A DNA stretch of 64,000 bases from Ctena decussata (GCA_963989385.1 OZ022508.1:52367087-52431086); one strand, 5' to 3'; counted from the stretch's first letter, positions 23,617-36,136 are shown. The notes: generated by a model from the letters alone, not told the origin. Made by a program: numbers and translations.

Positions 23617-24660
23617 TAGTAACTGAACCCTCTGCACACTCAGCAGCAGAGATAAGGGAATTTGCCAGGAAGGTCTGATCTCAAATAGTCTGGGGGAAGA
23701 AACTGAACTTGTAAATGTCAGTCCCAGCCAATGGGGTTTGAAATGCCAGTAAATGATGCTTCACTTTTTATTTCAGCAAACACATTTATTAAACTGTTTA
23801 AAACCCAGAGCACCGTTGAATGTTAGGTGTCAAAGCTTCAGCAAATGCCACCTGAGTGACTAACACATTCATAAAGTTGGCATGATGTACCACCTGCCAT
23901 CTTTGTTAATCTTCGAGGTGACTTCATCGAACGTCAGTCTTACAGTTTATCTGTATGGATTAACCATTTATGAAGATGAAAATCTCAAAGAGTCTTCTTA
24001 AAAAACTTCATGGAAAAACATGTTCTAGTCAAGAAACAGAGCTCCAGATAAGACGGGGTAACGGGGATAATTCAAAGAAAAAATTTCTTTCTCATTGAAA
24101 ACATATATTGTGACCCTTCATTCTGAGCGAGACATAAGGGGTTAAAAAAAACGTTTTCATGGAAAACAAGGGAAATTATCACTAAATTATCTCTGTTACC
24201 ACTTCTTATCTGGAGCTCTGGGTAAGTAACATATGCTTCAAATAATCAAAAGGATTTTCCATAACTAGATCTACTTATAGGGAGATAGTCACACTTAAAG
24301 TTGGTAATGTTACAATGTAAATGTCTAGAGGTTTTTACCTCAGCCTAATGAGTGTAAAGATGCTTTTGATAACCAATATTGCTTTCTTATGATTGAAGAG
24401 TGCCTTTGCCAACTTGATGTCAGAATGGAATTTGTTACTAGAAACTGCAGACAGGGCACTCTCACTGAACTCATTCAAGAGTTCCCTTTAATAACCACTG
24501 GCATAGTCATCCTTTTAAATTCATTACACCTGCTACATAATGACACAGAATACCGCAATATGGTGCTATTTCCAACTCCTCCCACCATACCTATCCACCC
24601 TTCGTGTTTCAATTCTCATAACGATGATCCCGCATGCATCCATAGCTGCGCACACCGAAT
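23617..24660. other. Unassigned spacer with a hairpin MITE copy
   Basis: 24040-24220 holds a 'gtgacccttcatt' hairpin copy flanked by inverted 'cagagctccagataag' / 'cttatctggagctctg'. An open frame at 24389-24811 runs into the fold-back element and has no recognisable domain. Confidence 0.5.
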
Positions 24661-24662
24661 TA

Positions 24663-25274
24663 GGGACATAACGGACCACGGACAAAACGGACCACGGTTG
24701 GGACAAAACGGACCACGGTTGGGACAAAAACGGACCACATTCAGGATGAAACGAACCACATCTAACTACAAAACGGACCACGTTTTAGGATATTACGGAC
24801 CATGTTTTTAGACATACTTCATGATCTTAGACATGAATACATTTGAATTACATTTTCTTACATTGAGAAAGCATGTTTTATTTTTAGTTGCAAGACTAAC
24901 AAAGAAATTTGCGTGGTAATAAGATAAAATCTTACACCTTTATCTACGTATTAAATCCAGAATAAATCTATATTTAAGTACTATTTTCTACTGTTTGAAT
25001 AGGTTATTTTGCTGATTAAAATTTGTTTGCTTGCTTGTTTGTTATTACACAGATGACATGCCTTTAAAAGTCATAATTATCTGAATACAATTCATAATTT
25101 TAGATATCATTAAGATGAAAAGATAAACATTAACTATGTAACTGTTTTTAATTAAAGCTGTGGTCCGTTTTGTCCTCAAACGCCGTGGTCCATTGTGTCC
25201 TGAAACATGGTCTGTTTTGTCCTAACCATGGTCCGTTATGTCAGGTCTGTTTTGTCCATGGTCCGTTTTGTCCA
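24663..25274. mobile_element. Fold-back-like element A with tandem 'ggacaaaacggaccacg' arms
   Basis: The left arm (24663-24805) has about six spaced copies of a 17-18 bp motif; the right arm (25158-25274) has the inverse copies. The centre is ~350 bp of AT-rich non-coding sequence. A second copy is at 42730-43371. Confidence 0.8.
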
Positions 25275-27027
25275 AGTACTCACACACCAACCCAACCTCT
25301 GGATGTGTTTGACTTTAACATAAAAATTTTAATTACAGACACATTGAATTTGCATATTTTAGACCCAATTTGCATATTCTATTACCTCCCTCTACATGCA
25401 GTTTATTTGGTCCTGGTCAGATAACTGGATATTGCCCAAAATACAGACAAGACAGACATAGAGAATCATCCATAGTGGCAGATGTTGCTTGACTGATGCA
25501 AAGGACAGGTTACACATAAGTTATCCTGGTGACATGGGTTTTCACGCAGATAAGATGAAAGAACGAATAGCCCAACAAATTAAAATTGTATCAACACTTA
25601 CCTTCTCATCATTTAACGCGGCAATATCGCTTGTTATTTAGCGAAAGTTTCGTGTTTCACGTGAGAAGGGCCTTCTCCAAAAGCCATCTTTTCCCAAGAT
25701 ACCCAAAATATATAGTTTGTGTACAACGTCATCAGAATTCACGCACATATTTAATTCTGGAGATTCGTAAAAACACTGTACAGAATATAGTCGGCTGAAA
25801 TTGGAAAGTACTGAGAGAGTATCTAAGATACAAAAAACAAACAATTTAGTTGTATTAAACATTACTTAGCAGCGTTTTAAGGAATTTTTGATAATAGCAT
25901 TAATTTTTTGGATTTTTTTTTAAATCATAAATTATCTTCTGAATAAAGAGAGAAAAAAATTAAAAGGTTGCCAGAGACCCATAACTGTCTTTCAGTATGC
26001 ATGACTTAGATTCTGACTTGAATGCCATAATAAGTCATCTTTACAATGAGGGTAAAAAAAACTGATCCCCCTTTCTTACTACCCTTGTCTTAGTGGAAAA
26101 ACTCAGGTGTGTCCAATGACCACAGAATGACTGTGGCTCGCCTACAAAAAATAGTACATACTACGTGCTAAACGGTGAAAATACTGCATTGTGGTTATGC
26201 GGATCACGTGAGCTGACTAGATTTTGAGGTTGACAGATGGCGGGAGCAGACGTCTAATGTGTGGTGAAAATATTGAATTCTTCACTTATCAGTGGCGATT
26301 TCAATGCTGCAACAAAAAGGACATTAAGGAAATGGGGGTCCCTATAAAACTAGAAACTGAACCAAAACGAAACGAAACGCAACGAAACAAAATGCAACGG
26401 AACGAAACGAAACGCAACAAAACGAAATAGAAATAAAACGAAATGGAGCAAAATCTGAAAAATACCATGAAAGTATCACAATAGAACAGCACCACATATT
26501 AATGCAAAAGGAAGACTAAAAAAGGCCCCATGTTTATCCCTATAAATTGCTATATGAAGTTACCAAGTTACTGGGTATTTGTTAGACATACATGTGATGT
26601 CTCCCGGATCATCCGGGAGTCTCCCGAAAATGGAGCCCATCTCCCGCGCTCCCGGAAAGTATTCAGAATCTCCCGGATGCTGAATTTTCCTGTCATAATT
26701 TTTTCGGAACCGTCCATTTTGCGGTAACTACTTACCCGGCGGCTGTCAAAAGGATTAACTGTCCGTGACCTAATTACCTAACAGGGTGCAATATAGGACG
26801 TGTCATTCCGAGGGGTATTCGCTGATCAGACGCAGCGAGGTGTTAAATTGGCTAGCGCACCAGTAAAGGTACCTGTGCTAACTATAATAGCAGGTAACTT
26901 TTACCGAGAGCAAATGACATTTATTGCGTCACGGCTTTATGCATCGGTCATTGTTAATGTCTTTGATTTGCACGAATGCAATAGATGCAAGTGCCGTCAG
27001 TCGACAATGATTCTTGATTCGATATCA

Positions 27028-27215
27028 ACATGTCAGATACTAGTCATTATTAATATCGATCATGCAAAATTTGCGCAGGCTGATCAGATATCATCACGGG
27101 TGCCAGAATGTTGTTCAATAAACATGTCAGATACGTAATATATAGATCTAGTCATTAGAAATATCGATCATGCAAAATTGCGCAGGCTGATCAGATACCA
27201 TCACGGGTGCCAGCA
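27028..27215 (+). repeat. Tandem duplication, ~100 bp x 2
   Basis: Two copies containing 'aatatcgatcatgcaaaa' and 'aggctgatcagata' followed by 'catcacgggtgccag', separated by about 10 bp, inside the Mutator-like element. Confidence 0.8.
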
Positions 27216-28059
27216 ATTTTTTTTTGTTTTATTTAAGTCGGTTCGTTCACTTTAAGAATAGTTTCCCGCGTTTTTCTATCCAGTTCCCGCCGATTCAGAC
27301 GCATCGTAGGTGCAATGAGAACCAGTGTGAATTTATAAATAAATCTGGGAAATCCGCGATCTTCTGCATCTGACTGAGACAGAAATAGTATGCAGCTATA
27401 TTTGTTCTTAATCTAATATTCAACGAAAATAGACAGCTCTAATGACAGGTATGTTCATTAAAGTGTAGAATATAACTCGGTTTTGAGATAAACAGATTTT
27501 GAGTTTTTAACAAGTATCAGCTTTCGTCAAAATAACTGGGGCAAATCGGACCCATCATCCAAGATGCAATTTTGGATGTTTATATTGAGGGTTAGGGAAA
27601 AATGGGGAGGGGTGATGGTTTGAGAATGCCAGATAATCAGATTGTTTTTTTGTTTTTGTTTTTTTGTTTTGCAATTTAGCAATGGAATGGTCAGCACTAA
27701 CACTATGAACAGTACTGTTGAATCGCACTGTAAATTAAACTTAGGATGGTAGTGTTACTGCACTGAAATGGCATACTTTTGAGGTTATATTTGAAGTATT
27801 GGGTAACTCAAAAGTATAAAAGAAGTTAAACAAACTATACAACTGTACTTTAGTTCATGTTGTTCTATTATAAAACAAGACCCCCCCCCCCAAGCCCACC
27901 ACAACCCCCCCCCCCCCAAAAAAAACAACAAAAAAACAGTGAAGTACTCGAAACAACGCGTCAAAGTTGCCGTCAAAAAGTCTCCCTGATGGGGAACTCA
28001 ATCTCCCTGAAATGAAATCCAGATCTCCCACATGGTCCTCAAGAGTTCATCACATGTAT

Positions 28060-28208
28060 GGTTAGATCAAATACATTAACTTTTAAACAGATACTTGGCT
28101 GAATTGTTTAATTTGATAAACTGACATACGATTTTGGGGCCTCATTTGGTCTTAAAGGTGTTTTGGTCTGGGCCAAGTATCTGTTTAAAAGTTAATGTAT
28201 TTGATCTA
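28060..28208. repeat. Hairpin repeat, ~150 bp
   Basis: Arms 'ttagatcaaatacattaact' and the exact inverse at the right end (each ~38 bp, including tttaaacagatacttgg). It interrupts the inner part of the right arm of the Mutator-like element. Confidence 0.8.
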
Positions 28209-28422
28209 ACAAATACCCAGTAACTTGGTAACTTCATATAGCAATGTATAGGGATAAACATGGGGCTGTTTTAGTCTTCCTTTTGCATTAATATGTGGTG
28301 CTGTTCTATTGTGATACTTTCATGGTATTTTTCAGATTTTGCTCCATTCGTTTTATTTTTATTTTGTTTCGTTGCGTTTCGTTTCATTTCGTTGCGTTTC
28401 GTTTTGGTTCCATTTCTAGTTT

Positions 28423-28608
28423 CAGGGATCAAGCTAGAGGGAGACTAGGGAGAAATAGTCTCCTTGCAGGATCAAACTTCTCCCTGTTCTGAGCTGAGGG
28501 AGAAGTTTAAATGTAAAGAATATATAGGCAAGGATCAAAGATGGGCAAAAACTTCTCCCTAAAATCAGAGAAACTTCTCCCTCATTCTGACCTCTAGCTT
28601 GATCCCTG
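28423..28608. mobile_element. Small hAT-like MITE nested in the Mutator-like arm
   Basis: TIRs 'cagggatcaagctagagg' are exact; a 5-bp duplication AGTTT flanks it (28418-28422, 28609-28613). The opposite Mutator-like arm is the intact empty site. CAGGG...CCCTG ends resemble hAT; the 5-bp duplication is shorter than the usual 8. Confidence 0.85.
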
Positions 28609-29361
28609 AGTTTTATAGGGACCCAGGAAATGGCACTTTTATACACTCAAAGAGAAAACGAATTCAACAATTCAACAAATTACCATTGTAAGTTGAACTT
28701 TTCACATTTTTCTTCGTGGTCAAGAGGAGTGGGACTTTACCAAAATAAACAGAAATGGATGACGTCAGTGTGAGGCACGTTCTCAAAAATAACCGGAATT
28801 TGCTAAAGCGCGTGAATTCTGATGTGCGTGAATTCCCATGTCGCAACGATACAGTATCCAGCTGCAGAAGAGTGTTATTTTATTAGAAAATAAATATGTA
28901 AGCTGCTGCTCGAATGAAACTTTTGATTTATTGCTGAACACATTATGCATAGAAGATGGGTTTAAAAACAAATCGTCAAGTTTTAACCTCATACTCGCCT
29001 AGAATCATCCGCCGAAATTCTACTCATCCACATTGTTTACAGTGGCGACGTCGTTTTACGGTAGGAATGAAAGTCGCAAAATCTACCGCTTATTTTTGTT
29101 TAAAAACAAACAAACAAAACAATATTATAATCGATATTAAAATTTAAAGAGAATCAACCTATATATTCATACGTTTGTTCTTATTATTTATTTATTTTCC
29201 GTTTGTTTCTCAGTTGGCCGAGCCTATTGGCACGACGGTCGTGCGGATAAGGATCCTTATCGGCAAGACAGTCGTGCGGATAAGAATCCTTATCAGCACG
29301 ACGGCGATTATATATCCCGTTACAGATGCTATGGTCTTTCATACAATGGTTTCATACAACA

Positions 29362-29781
29362 CCGGTTACTAGAAATACTGGAATACACTTAAATACCGGA
29401 ATATACCAAAATACACCGGAATATACCAAAATACACATTATTGTTTACCGAAACACACTTTATTTTAAACGGGATATAGATAATTTTATTCAAAGTATGT
29501 CATTTAATATTTGTTGCATAAAAATGCTGGCAAGTGACTGATCCCTACAAAGATCCAAAACCAGCTTGCAATCTGCGGTGATACATAATCCAATACCCAT
29601 ACGTTGGTCCATTTATTCTCACTACCAATAAAAAAGCTAATACTTAGATAGGAATGGTACTTATTTCATTGATTTGGGCAATATTTAAGTTTATTTTGAT
29701 AATATAAATGTATTTTTGTGTATTCCGGTGTATTTCGGTATATTCCGGTAATAAGGTAGATTCCGGTAATTCTAGTAACCC
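29362..29781. mobile_element. hAT-like MITE, 420 bp, with 8-bp TSD
   Basis: Inverted ends 'ggttactagaaatactgg' / inverse of 'ccggtaattctagtaacc', with inner repeats of 'ccggaatataccaaaataca'. Flanked by ATACAACA on both sides (29354-29361, 29782-29789), the 8-bp duplication usual for hAT. Confidence 0.83.
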
Positions 29782-30599
29782 ATACAACACTATGTCGGTA
29801 ATTCATTTGGAGGATGCAAAATAACTTACAAATGGTCAAAAAAACATTTTATGACCAACTTTTTGTTGTTAAACGCTGAGAACCGAGACGAAGCTCTTTA
29901 CTGTTATTGGGACAATCTTATTTTGGCATGGTCCTGTTCGATGTGAATAGTTTATTTATATGTATTTAAAAATGTATACAGTCAAGATTAGACATCGAAC
30001 ATTGATTGATCAGACTGTCAAATAAAGCTAACAATGAAAAAAAAAAGGATTAAAAGTGGGCGGGGGGATAAGTTTCTCCTTTTTCAGTTGAAGAAATCTT
30101 TTTTTTTTGTTCAGTCATTTGCTATAGTCTTAAATAATCTTCTGATTGGTATGAAAATAATACATACCAAAGGGAGCAACTCGCTGCTTCCAAAAGGCAG
30201 CGCTGTGGGAAATCCGATATGCCAACTATATGTTGGCCAAGGATATGTAAGGAATAAAGTGGACTTAGTACCACTGGCGAGCAGAGATGCGGATACTGGG
30301 CCAGACATAAAAAATCGGTCACCCAAAAGTGCGAAAAGTACTCCTATAAAAAATATGTGCACCAGTAAATTTTATAAGTCCACCGATAAATTTGTATGTG
30401 GACTGCTAATTCATAGCTCCGCCTACATTTTATTGGTCCAACAACTTTTAAAATTTGTCAGTGAACTGCCATATTACACAAGTGCATCTATAAAAGTATA
30501 TATGCATCTATAATTTTATCGGTCCATCTATAAATTTCATTGGTCCACCAATGCAATCATCGGACCAAGTATAAATTTTACATGACCCATTAGTGGAGG

Positions 30600-33500
30600 T
30601 GATTGAATGTAATGTAATGTAATATCAGAGGCTTGATAAAATTAAATGTAGGACTAATTGTATTTACCGGCATGCATGTCTTTAAGAAGCGCATATTGTT
30701 CAACAAATTTAGTAAATTTAAGTCCCCAAGAAATTGGGAACTATATCGTAAGCAAAGAAATTTTGTGACTAAACTTAAAAAGTCATCTATGCGGGTTTAT
30801 TTCTATGAACGTTGTGCTGGTGGTCCCAAATCAAAGGACTTCTGGCCTACCATCAAGCCTTTTCTTTCAAAGAAGGGGACTGGTGGTAGCACAGAGGTTA
30901 TTCTGTCTGAAAATGACAAAATCGTTTCAGACCAGCAGGACGTTTGTAGAATTTTCAACAATTTCTTTGTTAATGTAGCCAAAGACATTGAAAGTACTGC
31001 TGGCAGTTCCAGCAGTAACAGTACAAATCATCCAAGTATTTTGAAAATTATTGAAAATGTACCTGCCAATACAGCAGAGTTTTCTTTTAACAAAGTTAGT
31101 GAAAATGAAGTGTTCAAAATTTTATCAAAGTTTGACACTAAAAATCAACTGGTGTTGATAATATCTCTGCGAAAATTTTAAGGTTCTGTATTAAGCCCAT
31201 TAGTGGCACAATATCAGATCTGATTAATAATACTATAACTTTGTGTAAGTTTCCGCATAGACTGAAGGCTGCCCAGGTTCTGCCACTTTATAAATGAAAT
31301 GACCCTTTAAATAAGGAAAACTTTAGGCCTGTCAGTGTGCTGCCAGCTATATCTAAAGCTTATGAAAGAGTCTTACATAATCAGTTGTCAGAACACTTTG
31401 AGAAAATCTTAGACCCCTACCTAGCTGCTTTCACAAAGGGTTTTGGCTGTCAGTCTACCCTGTTGCGTTTGCTTGAGGACTGGAGAAAAGTCTTGGACAA
31501 TCATGAGTGTGCTGCAGCTATCCTCATGGACTTGTCCAATGCTTTTGACTGTCTACCCTATTGCCTTTTGCTTGAAAAGCTGAGGGCTTATGGGGTATCA
31601 TCAGATGCAGTCAAATAACTGCAAAGTTATCTTAGTGACAGGACGCAACAGGTTAGACTGGGCCCCCACACAAGTACTTGGGAACTGATCATTAAAGGCG
31701 TGCCCCAAGGATCAATTTTAGGACCCCTACTTTTTAACATTTTTATAAATGATATCTTTTATTTTATTAAGCAAGCTAATATTTAAAATTATTCTGATGA
31801 TAACACTTTGTCATTTATCCATAGCAATTTTACAGTTACATTTTATCGTTTTTCCTCAAAGCCCCAAATAATCTTACAGTTCCAACTAAATGTGTTGTAC
31901 CACTACAGAAACTGAGTGTGAGGTTGGGCCTGTAAAATCGATTTAAGCCCCCCAGTAATTCATTACTGACCGTTCCAAGGCGGTAGTTCTGTTGTGGTTC
32001 TCTGTTGCCTGTTTTTGGTGTCAGAGTTTCTGTGATGTTTTACCTTATGTATGTTCTTATTATTTTTGGTTCGGTTTGGGTTGCTGAGTGGCCACCTTTC
32101 GGGAACAAGCTGCTCACTCGGTTGGCCATATGTTCACTGTATCTTGATTATTTGTAATCTTAGTTGTTTCCAACTATGGTTTGAGCGCTGGATTTGGATT
32201 TTGATTGTTTCAGTTCCTGGTCTTTGCATACTTTTTACTACTATTTACATCCCCAAATAGGCAGATCATTGCGTCACAATTTGTGAAAGGTCACTTTTTT
32301 AAATATCCAATTTACGTGAGCAACACCATTTCATTACTACAGCAAATGACTGAAGAAACAGATTTATGCAGAAATTAACACTCTTCCTGTATGACAATGG
32401 TCGCTTTGGGTCAAAATGTTAAAACTTACCCCACCACTCAATGCAAATTCTTGTTAACTTTGAAAATGGGGGTACCCGTATTCATCTGTGCCTCCTGGAT
32501 ACGTTGTACTGAATATTGCTAAACCTTTAAGTGGTATGGTTTACAGACATATTTGCCTATATGTGGCTGTAAATTGAATTGTGAGATTGCTTATAGCAGT
32601 GAGGAAAAATGATAAAAAGTAAGTGGCCGGTTAGAACTTTTGACTAGTATACTTATAGACTGGTTTACTAAAAATTTTATGAAAGCCAATCCAGATAAAT
32701 TTCAGGCTATCTGTGTTGGTAAGAAAGCACATGAACACATAAAATCATTTCAGATTGGACCAGTAACCATCAAATGTGAAGAAAATGTTTCACTTCTTGG
32801 TGTTAACATTGATTTTATGTTAAAGTTTGATACCCATATCTCAAATATATGTAAGACAGCATCGAAACAATTAGCGGTATTAAAACGACTGGGTAGATTT
32901 TTAACAAAACAAGGCAAACTAACGATATATAATTCTTTTATTGCCTCCAATTTTGATTACTTTCCTATTGCATGGCACTTTTGTTGTGCAGCCAGCACTA
33001 TTAAATTGAAAAGATTCAAGAAAGGGCTTTACGTTTTATTAACAAATTAACAATGATTTCTCGTCATCCGTAGAAGTACTTTTATCCAACTCACATACTG
33101 TCCCCCTGCATATCAAAAGAATGAAGCTTATGGCAAGCGAGGTCTTCAAGATTGTTAATAAGCTGTCACCCTGTTATATTAGAGACCTAATAAATTTCAA
33201 AATTTCTCAATATAATTTCAGGAGTGAAAACCAGGCCAACCTCCCACAGGTAAACACCACTCGATACGGCTTGTCATTTCGGTTTGAGGCCGCCCGGATA
33301 TGGAACAGCCTACTAAACAACATTCGAGTAGCTGAATCTTACTCACATTTCAAGAGGCTGCTCCATGCCTGGGACGACATCAGCTGCAAGTGCTCTTCAT
33401 GCTCATATTAGCTTCAGGTTTTGTTTTAATATATTTTTGTTTTTTGTTTTATTTCAGTTATTTTGTTCTGTTTTATTTCAGTCTTATTATTTTTCATGCC

Positions 33501-34138
33501 TCTTTTATTTTGGTTTAAAATTGTAGTTTTCTCTGTGCTTTATTTTCAGACTTTGTTTACTAAAATTTGTTGTGTTTTGCTTTGACTAACTACTGTAACT
33601 TAAGTTCTGTTCCAGTTGCTTGCCTTCTGTCCTTTTTCGTTTTTCGTTTTCGTTCTCCAGCACAAAGTACTTTGTTTAGCTAATATGAGGCAAGGTTCCT
33701 TGTGCCTGGTGTTTTCGTGGTTATGGACATAAGGTGGGCCTTACTGCACTTTCTGCTGGTTTTTTAGTACCTTGATTGTCTCTCCTCTCCACCTTGTGTC
33801 ATTTCTTTTTGATACAAGTTTCTTGTATTTGTCCCATTTATTGATATAAGGTGTACCGAGGAGGTCGACAATATAATGATTAATTCTTTTCCTTTTTAAT
33901 CTCTTAACATAAATTTGTGTCTACCTTAAAATGCTGCTTCAGATTTTGTATATTTTATTATTACTCTTGTATATTATTTTGTAATTTTATTATTACTCTT
34001 GTATATAAGCATGCACTGTGATGTCACTCTTCTTAATTGTTGATTTACCTTCGTTTGTCGAAATAAAAGCCCTACAGGGCTTATGTTAAATAGTTACTAT
34101 ATTCGACAATAAAGAAATCTTTCTGTTCTGTTCTGTTC
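30600..34138 (+). pseudogene. Degenerate non-LTR retrotransposon (CR1/Jockey-type RT)
   Basis: A broken ORF2. 30633-31181 encodes the linker before RT (RRKF-like, FWPTIKPFLSKKG, EIFNNFF-like 'CRIFNNFFVNVAKDI'). 31337-31618 encodes RT motifs (LMDLSNAFDCLPYCLLLEKL). A YSDD form of the YADD box is near 31785. 32640-33411 carries the RT thumb and C-terminus. Stops and frame changes are many. The 3' end is a (TTCTG)n tail at 34120-34138. Sequence at ~31866-32610 is foreign, with a Penelope-like 3'UTR inside. Confidence 0.8.
31905..32260 (+). mobile_element. Penelope-like element 3'UTR fragment inserted in the LINE
   Basis: Text such as 'attcattactgaccgttcc', 'aaggcggtagttctg' and 'gctgagtggccacc' recurs at 38520-38900 and 41255-41310 behind Penelope-like RT remnants. 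It splits the RT of the surrounding LINE. Confidence 0.6.
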
Positions 34139-34765
34139 ATGAAATTGTTTATAGATGCCCTTGTAGCTTTATCAATGCACCATTGTAATTTGTTGGTCCA
34201 CCGATAAATTTTAAGTATTGGTGGACCAATAGAATATAGGTGGCGCTATGCATTAGCAGTCTATACAAAAATTTATTGGTGGACCAATAAAAAGTTGGAG
34301 CAATAAAATTTACCGGTGCACATACTATTTTATATGTCAATTGGTATATAATTATTTAAGAAATACCTTTCAAACGGGGTTGTTTAAACAAAAGTCTTAA
34401 AGTTAAATAACTATGATGTTTATAATTTGTTTGATTTTTAATTTGTAACCATTTGTAAAACGCATATGAATAAATGCTTTTAGCTCGTATTCAGATTAGT
34501 GTAAATGACAGAGTATTACTCCATTTAATAACCATTTTATTACTTATAGCTACATTTGTTACTTCCTCAACAAAAACCCTTTTGTATGCGAAAAAATGAT
34601 AAAAAGTATTAAATATAATCTTCAGGATGCTCGCTGCATTGCCTACAGAAAATATCAGATCGCCGGCGTGCGGATAAGAATTCTTATCCGTACGACCATC
34701 TTGCCGATAAGGATTCTTATTGCCGATAAGGATTCTTATCCGCACGACCGTCTTGCCGATAGCCA

Positions 34766-35998
34766 CTCCCTTCTCGGCCTGCCTAATCACCAAAATAGCT
34801 TGGATAAGACGTGTAAACCGCAGCCGCGGTACCTGTTAGTCTTATCATATATGACCAACAAGATTTGAGGTCATACACCCAGTAATCAGACATTTTATAA
34901 ACCCCCAGCGAAGAAAACCGAACATCACCGCGGATGGTATTTCTCCAGCTATCGCGTAACTGCCGTATTTTTAGAATCAAGTTTTATCACTACTCACTAG
35001 CATTACCGCTGAGAGATATCATATTAGGACACGAACTGAAAACATGATATGACATATGAGAATGTGCTTTTCTTTTATATATCCATGGTTGATCTTGTTT
35101 CATTTTACTGAGCTGATAGAAAATTTTGGCACTTTTAACTGTTTTGTAGCTTTGATTTTAATTAATTAATGGTTATAGTTTTGAATTTAATATTTCTTAA
35201 CTGCCATAGAAACGTAAAATATTCATGCTACATAAGATAGCGGGGCATAGTTTAAAAAATGGAATGGAATGGATGAGATAATCAACATTCCAATGGCTAC
35301 AGTCCGGGGTTACAGTATGTCCCCAGAGCTTGGGGTGTTACTCGTACTGAACGGAATTTATCGCCTTGAGGGCAAACCAACTAAATGCCATCCCAAATCC
35401 ATGGAATGAAGTGGAGAACATTTTCTTACCTACGAGACAGAGGTTGTTATATTTTAAGCAGTGCTGCAAAATTCTGTCTTGCCCATGGGCTGGGACAGCT
35501 CACACGAGCTTGAATTCTGTGTACCACCACGCGCTCCTTGAAATACGGTGCGCCCGGCTTGGCGATTCCATACTTTATGCATTATTCTTTCATCGATAAA
35601 ATCCAACGGATATCCATTCCTTATAACCCCAATATAGCCTGTTTCAAGGTCTTAAAGTAAAAATAGTCAATGTTTCACCGTGACAAACACTGTCGAGGAG
35701 GCCGCCATTTTGAAGACGTTACCAACTGACGTTTTAAATGACGTTGACGTTACGTAACAATTAACGTCATACACGCTCTTTCTGTAGTCGTCTCAATACA
35801 AATTTTGTTCTTTGATATAAATTTCAATTAGAAAATCTAAAAATAAGGGTATTTTTTACTTGTCTGTTCACTATGTACAGCAGCCATGAGGGTGACACGG
35901 TTGCACTACTTACATTTGTACACGTTCGCATGAAATAGGCATATTAGTTCCCCGTTCAATTTGAAGTAAATATTAATGTAGGTAAGAAAAATAATCAA
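34766..35998. other. Unassigned spacer
   Basis: No domain, RNA or clear repeat was recognised; small open frames on both strands have no support. Confidence 0.5.
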
Positions 35999-36136
35999 TC
36001 ATTGGTCTCCGATGCGGACAGGGAAATCCCAACCCTCGGGCAAACGGGGTGTGTTGGAAACTCGGCAAGCCTCGTTTCCGACACACCCCGTATGCCCTTG
36101 GGTTGGGATTTTCCTGTCCGCATCGGAGACCAATGA
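35999..36136. repeat. 138-bp hairpin MITE
   Basis: Arms of ~60 bp starting 'tcattggtctccgatgcgga', inverted with only a few mismatches around a short 'ctcggcaagcctcg' loop. GC-rich relative to its flanks. Confidence 0.9.

Larger units (their letters stand above)
26336..28624. mobile_element. Mutator-like non-autonomous element, 2.29 kb
   Basis: Long (~250 bp) terminal inverted repeats begin gggtccctataaaactag, run through an aacgaaacgaaacgc pentamer zone and end near 'ctgggtatttgttag'. A perfect 9-bp duplication AGGAAATGG flanks it (26327-26335, 28625-28633). Long TIRs with a 9-bp TSD fit MULEs. No transposase. The right arm is interrupted by a 186-bp element; the interior also holds a 28060-28207 hairpin. 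Confidence 0.85.
29216..34765. mobile_element. Composite inverted-arm element carrying a LINE
   Basis: Outer inverted arms contain repeated 'gtcgtgcggataag' motifs (29229-29305 and 34665-34762). Inner inverted arms (about 30330-30560 and 34140-34340) share 'ggtccaccgataaattt' and 'gtgcaccagtaaatttta' and translate similarly in opposite strands. The LINE at 30600-34138 lies exactly between the inner arms. Whether outer and inner arms belong to one element is inference. Confidence 0.55.

Noticed and set aside
24389..24811. 140-residue plus-strand ORF
   Set aside because: Runs into the fold-back arm (QNGPRLGQNGPRLGQ) and has no domain or splice support.
26343..26450. Pentamer satellite (gaaacgaaacg) as an independent microsatellite
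   Set aside because: It is part of the terminal inverted repeat of the Mutator-like element and has an inverted counterpart at 28350-28410.
30034..30513. 159-residue plus-strand ORF
   Set aside because: Its C-terminal half mirrors the minus-strand frame at 34340-34149 because both are inverted arms of one element; not a protein-coding gene.
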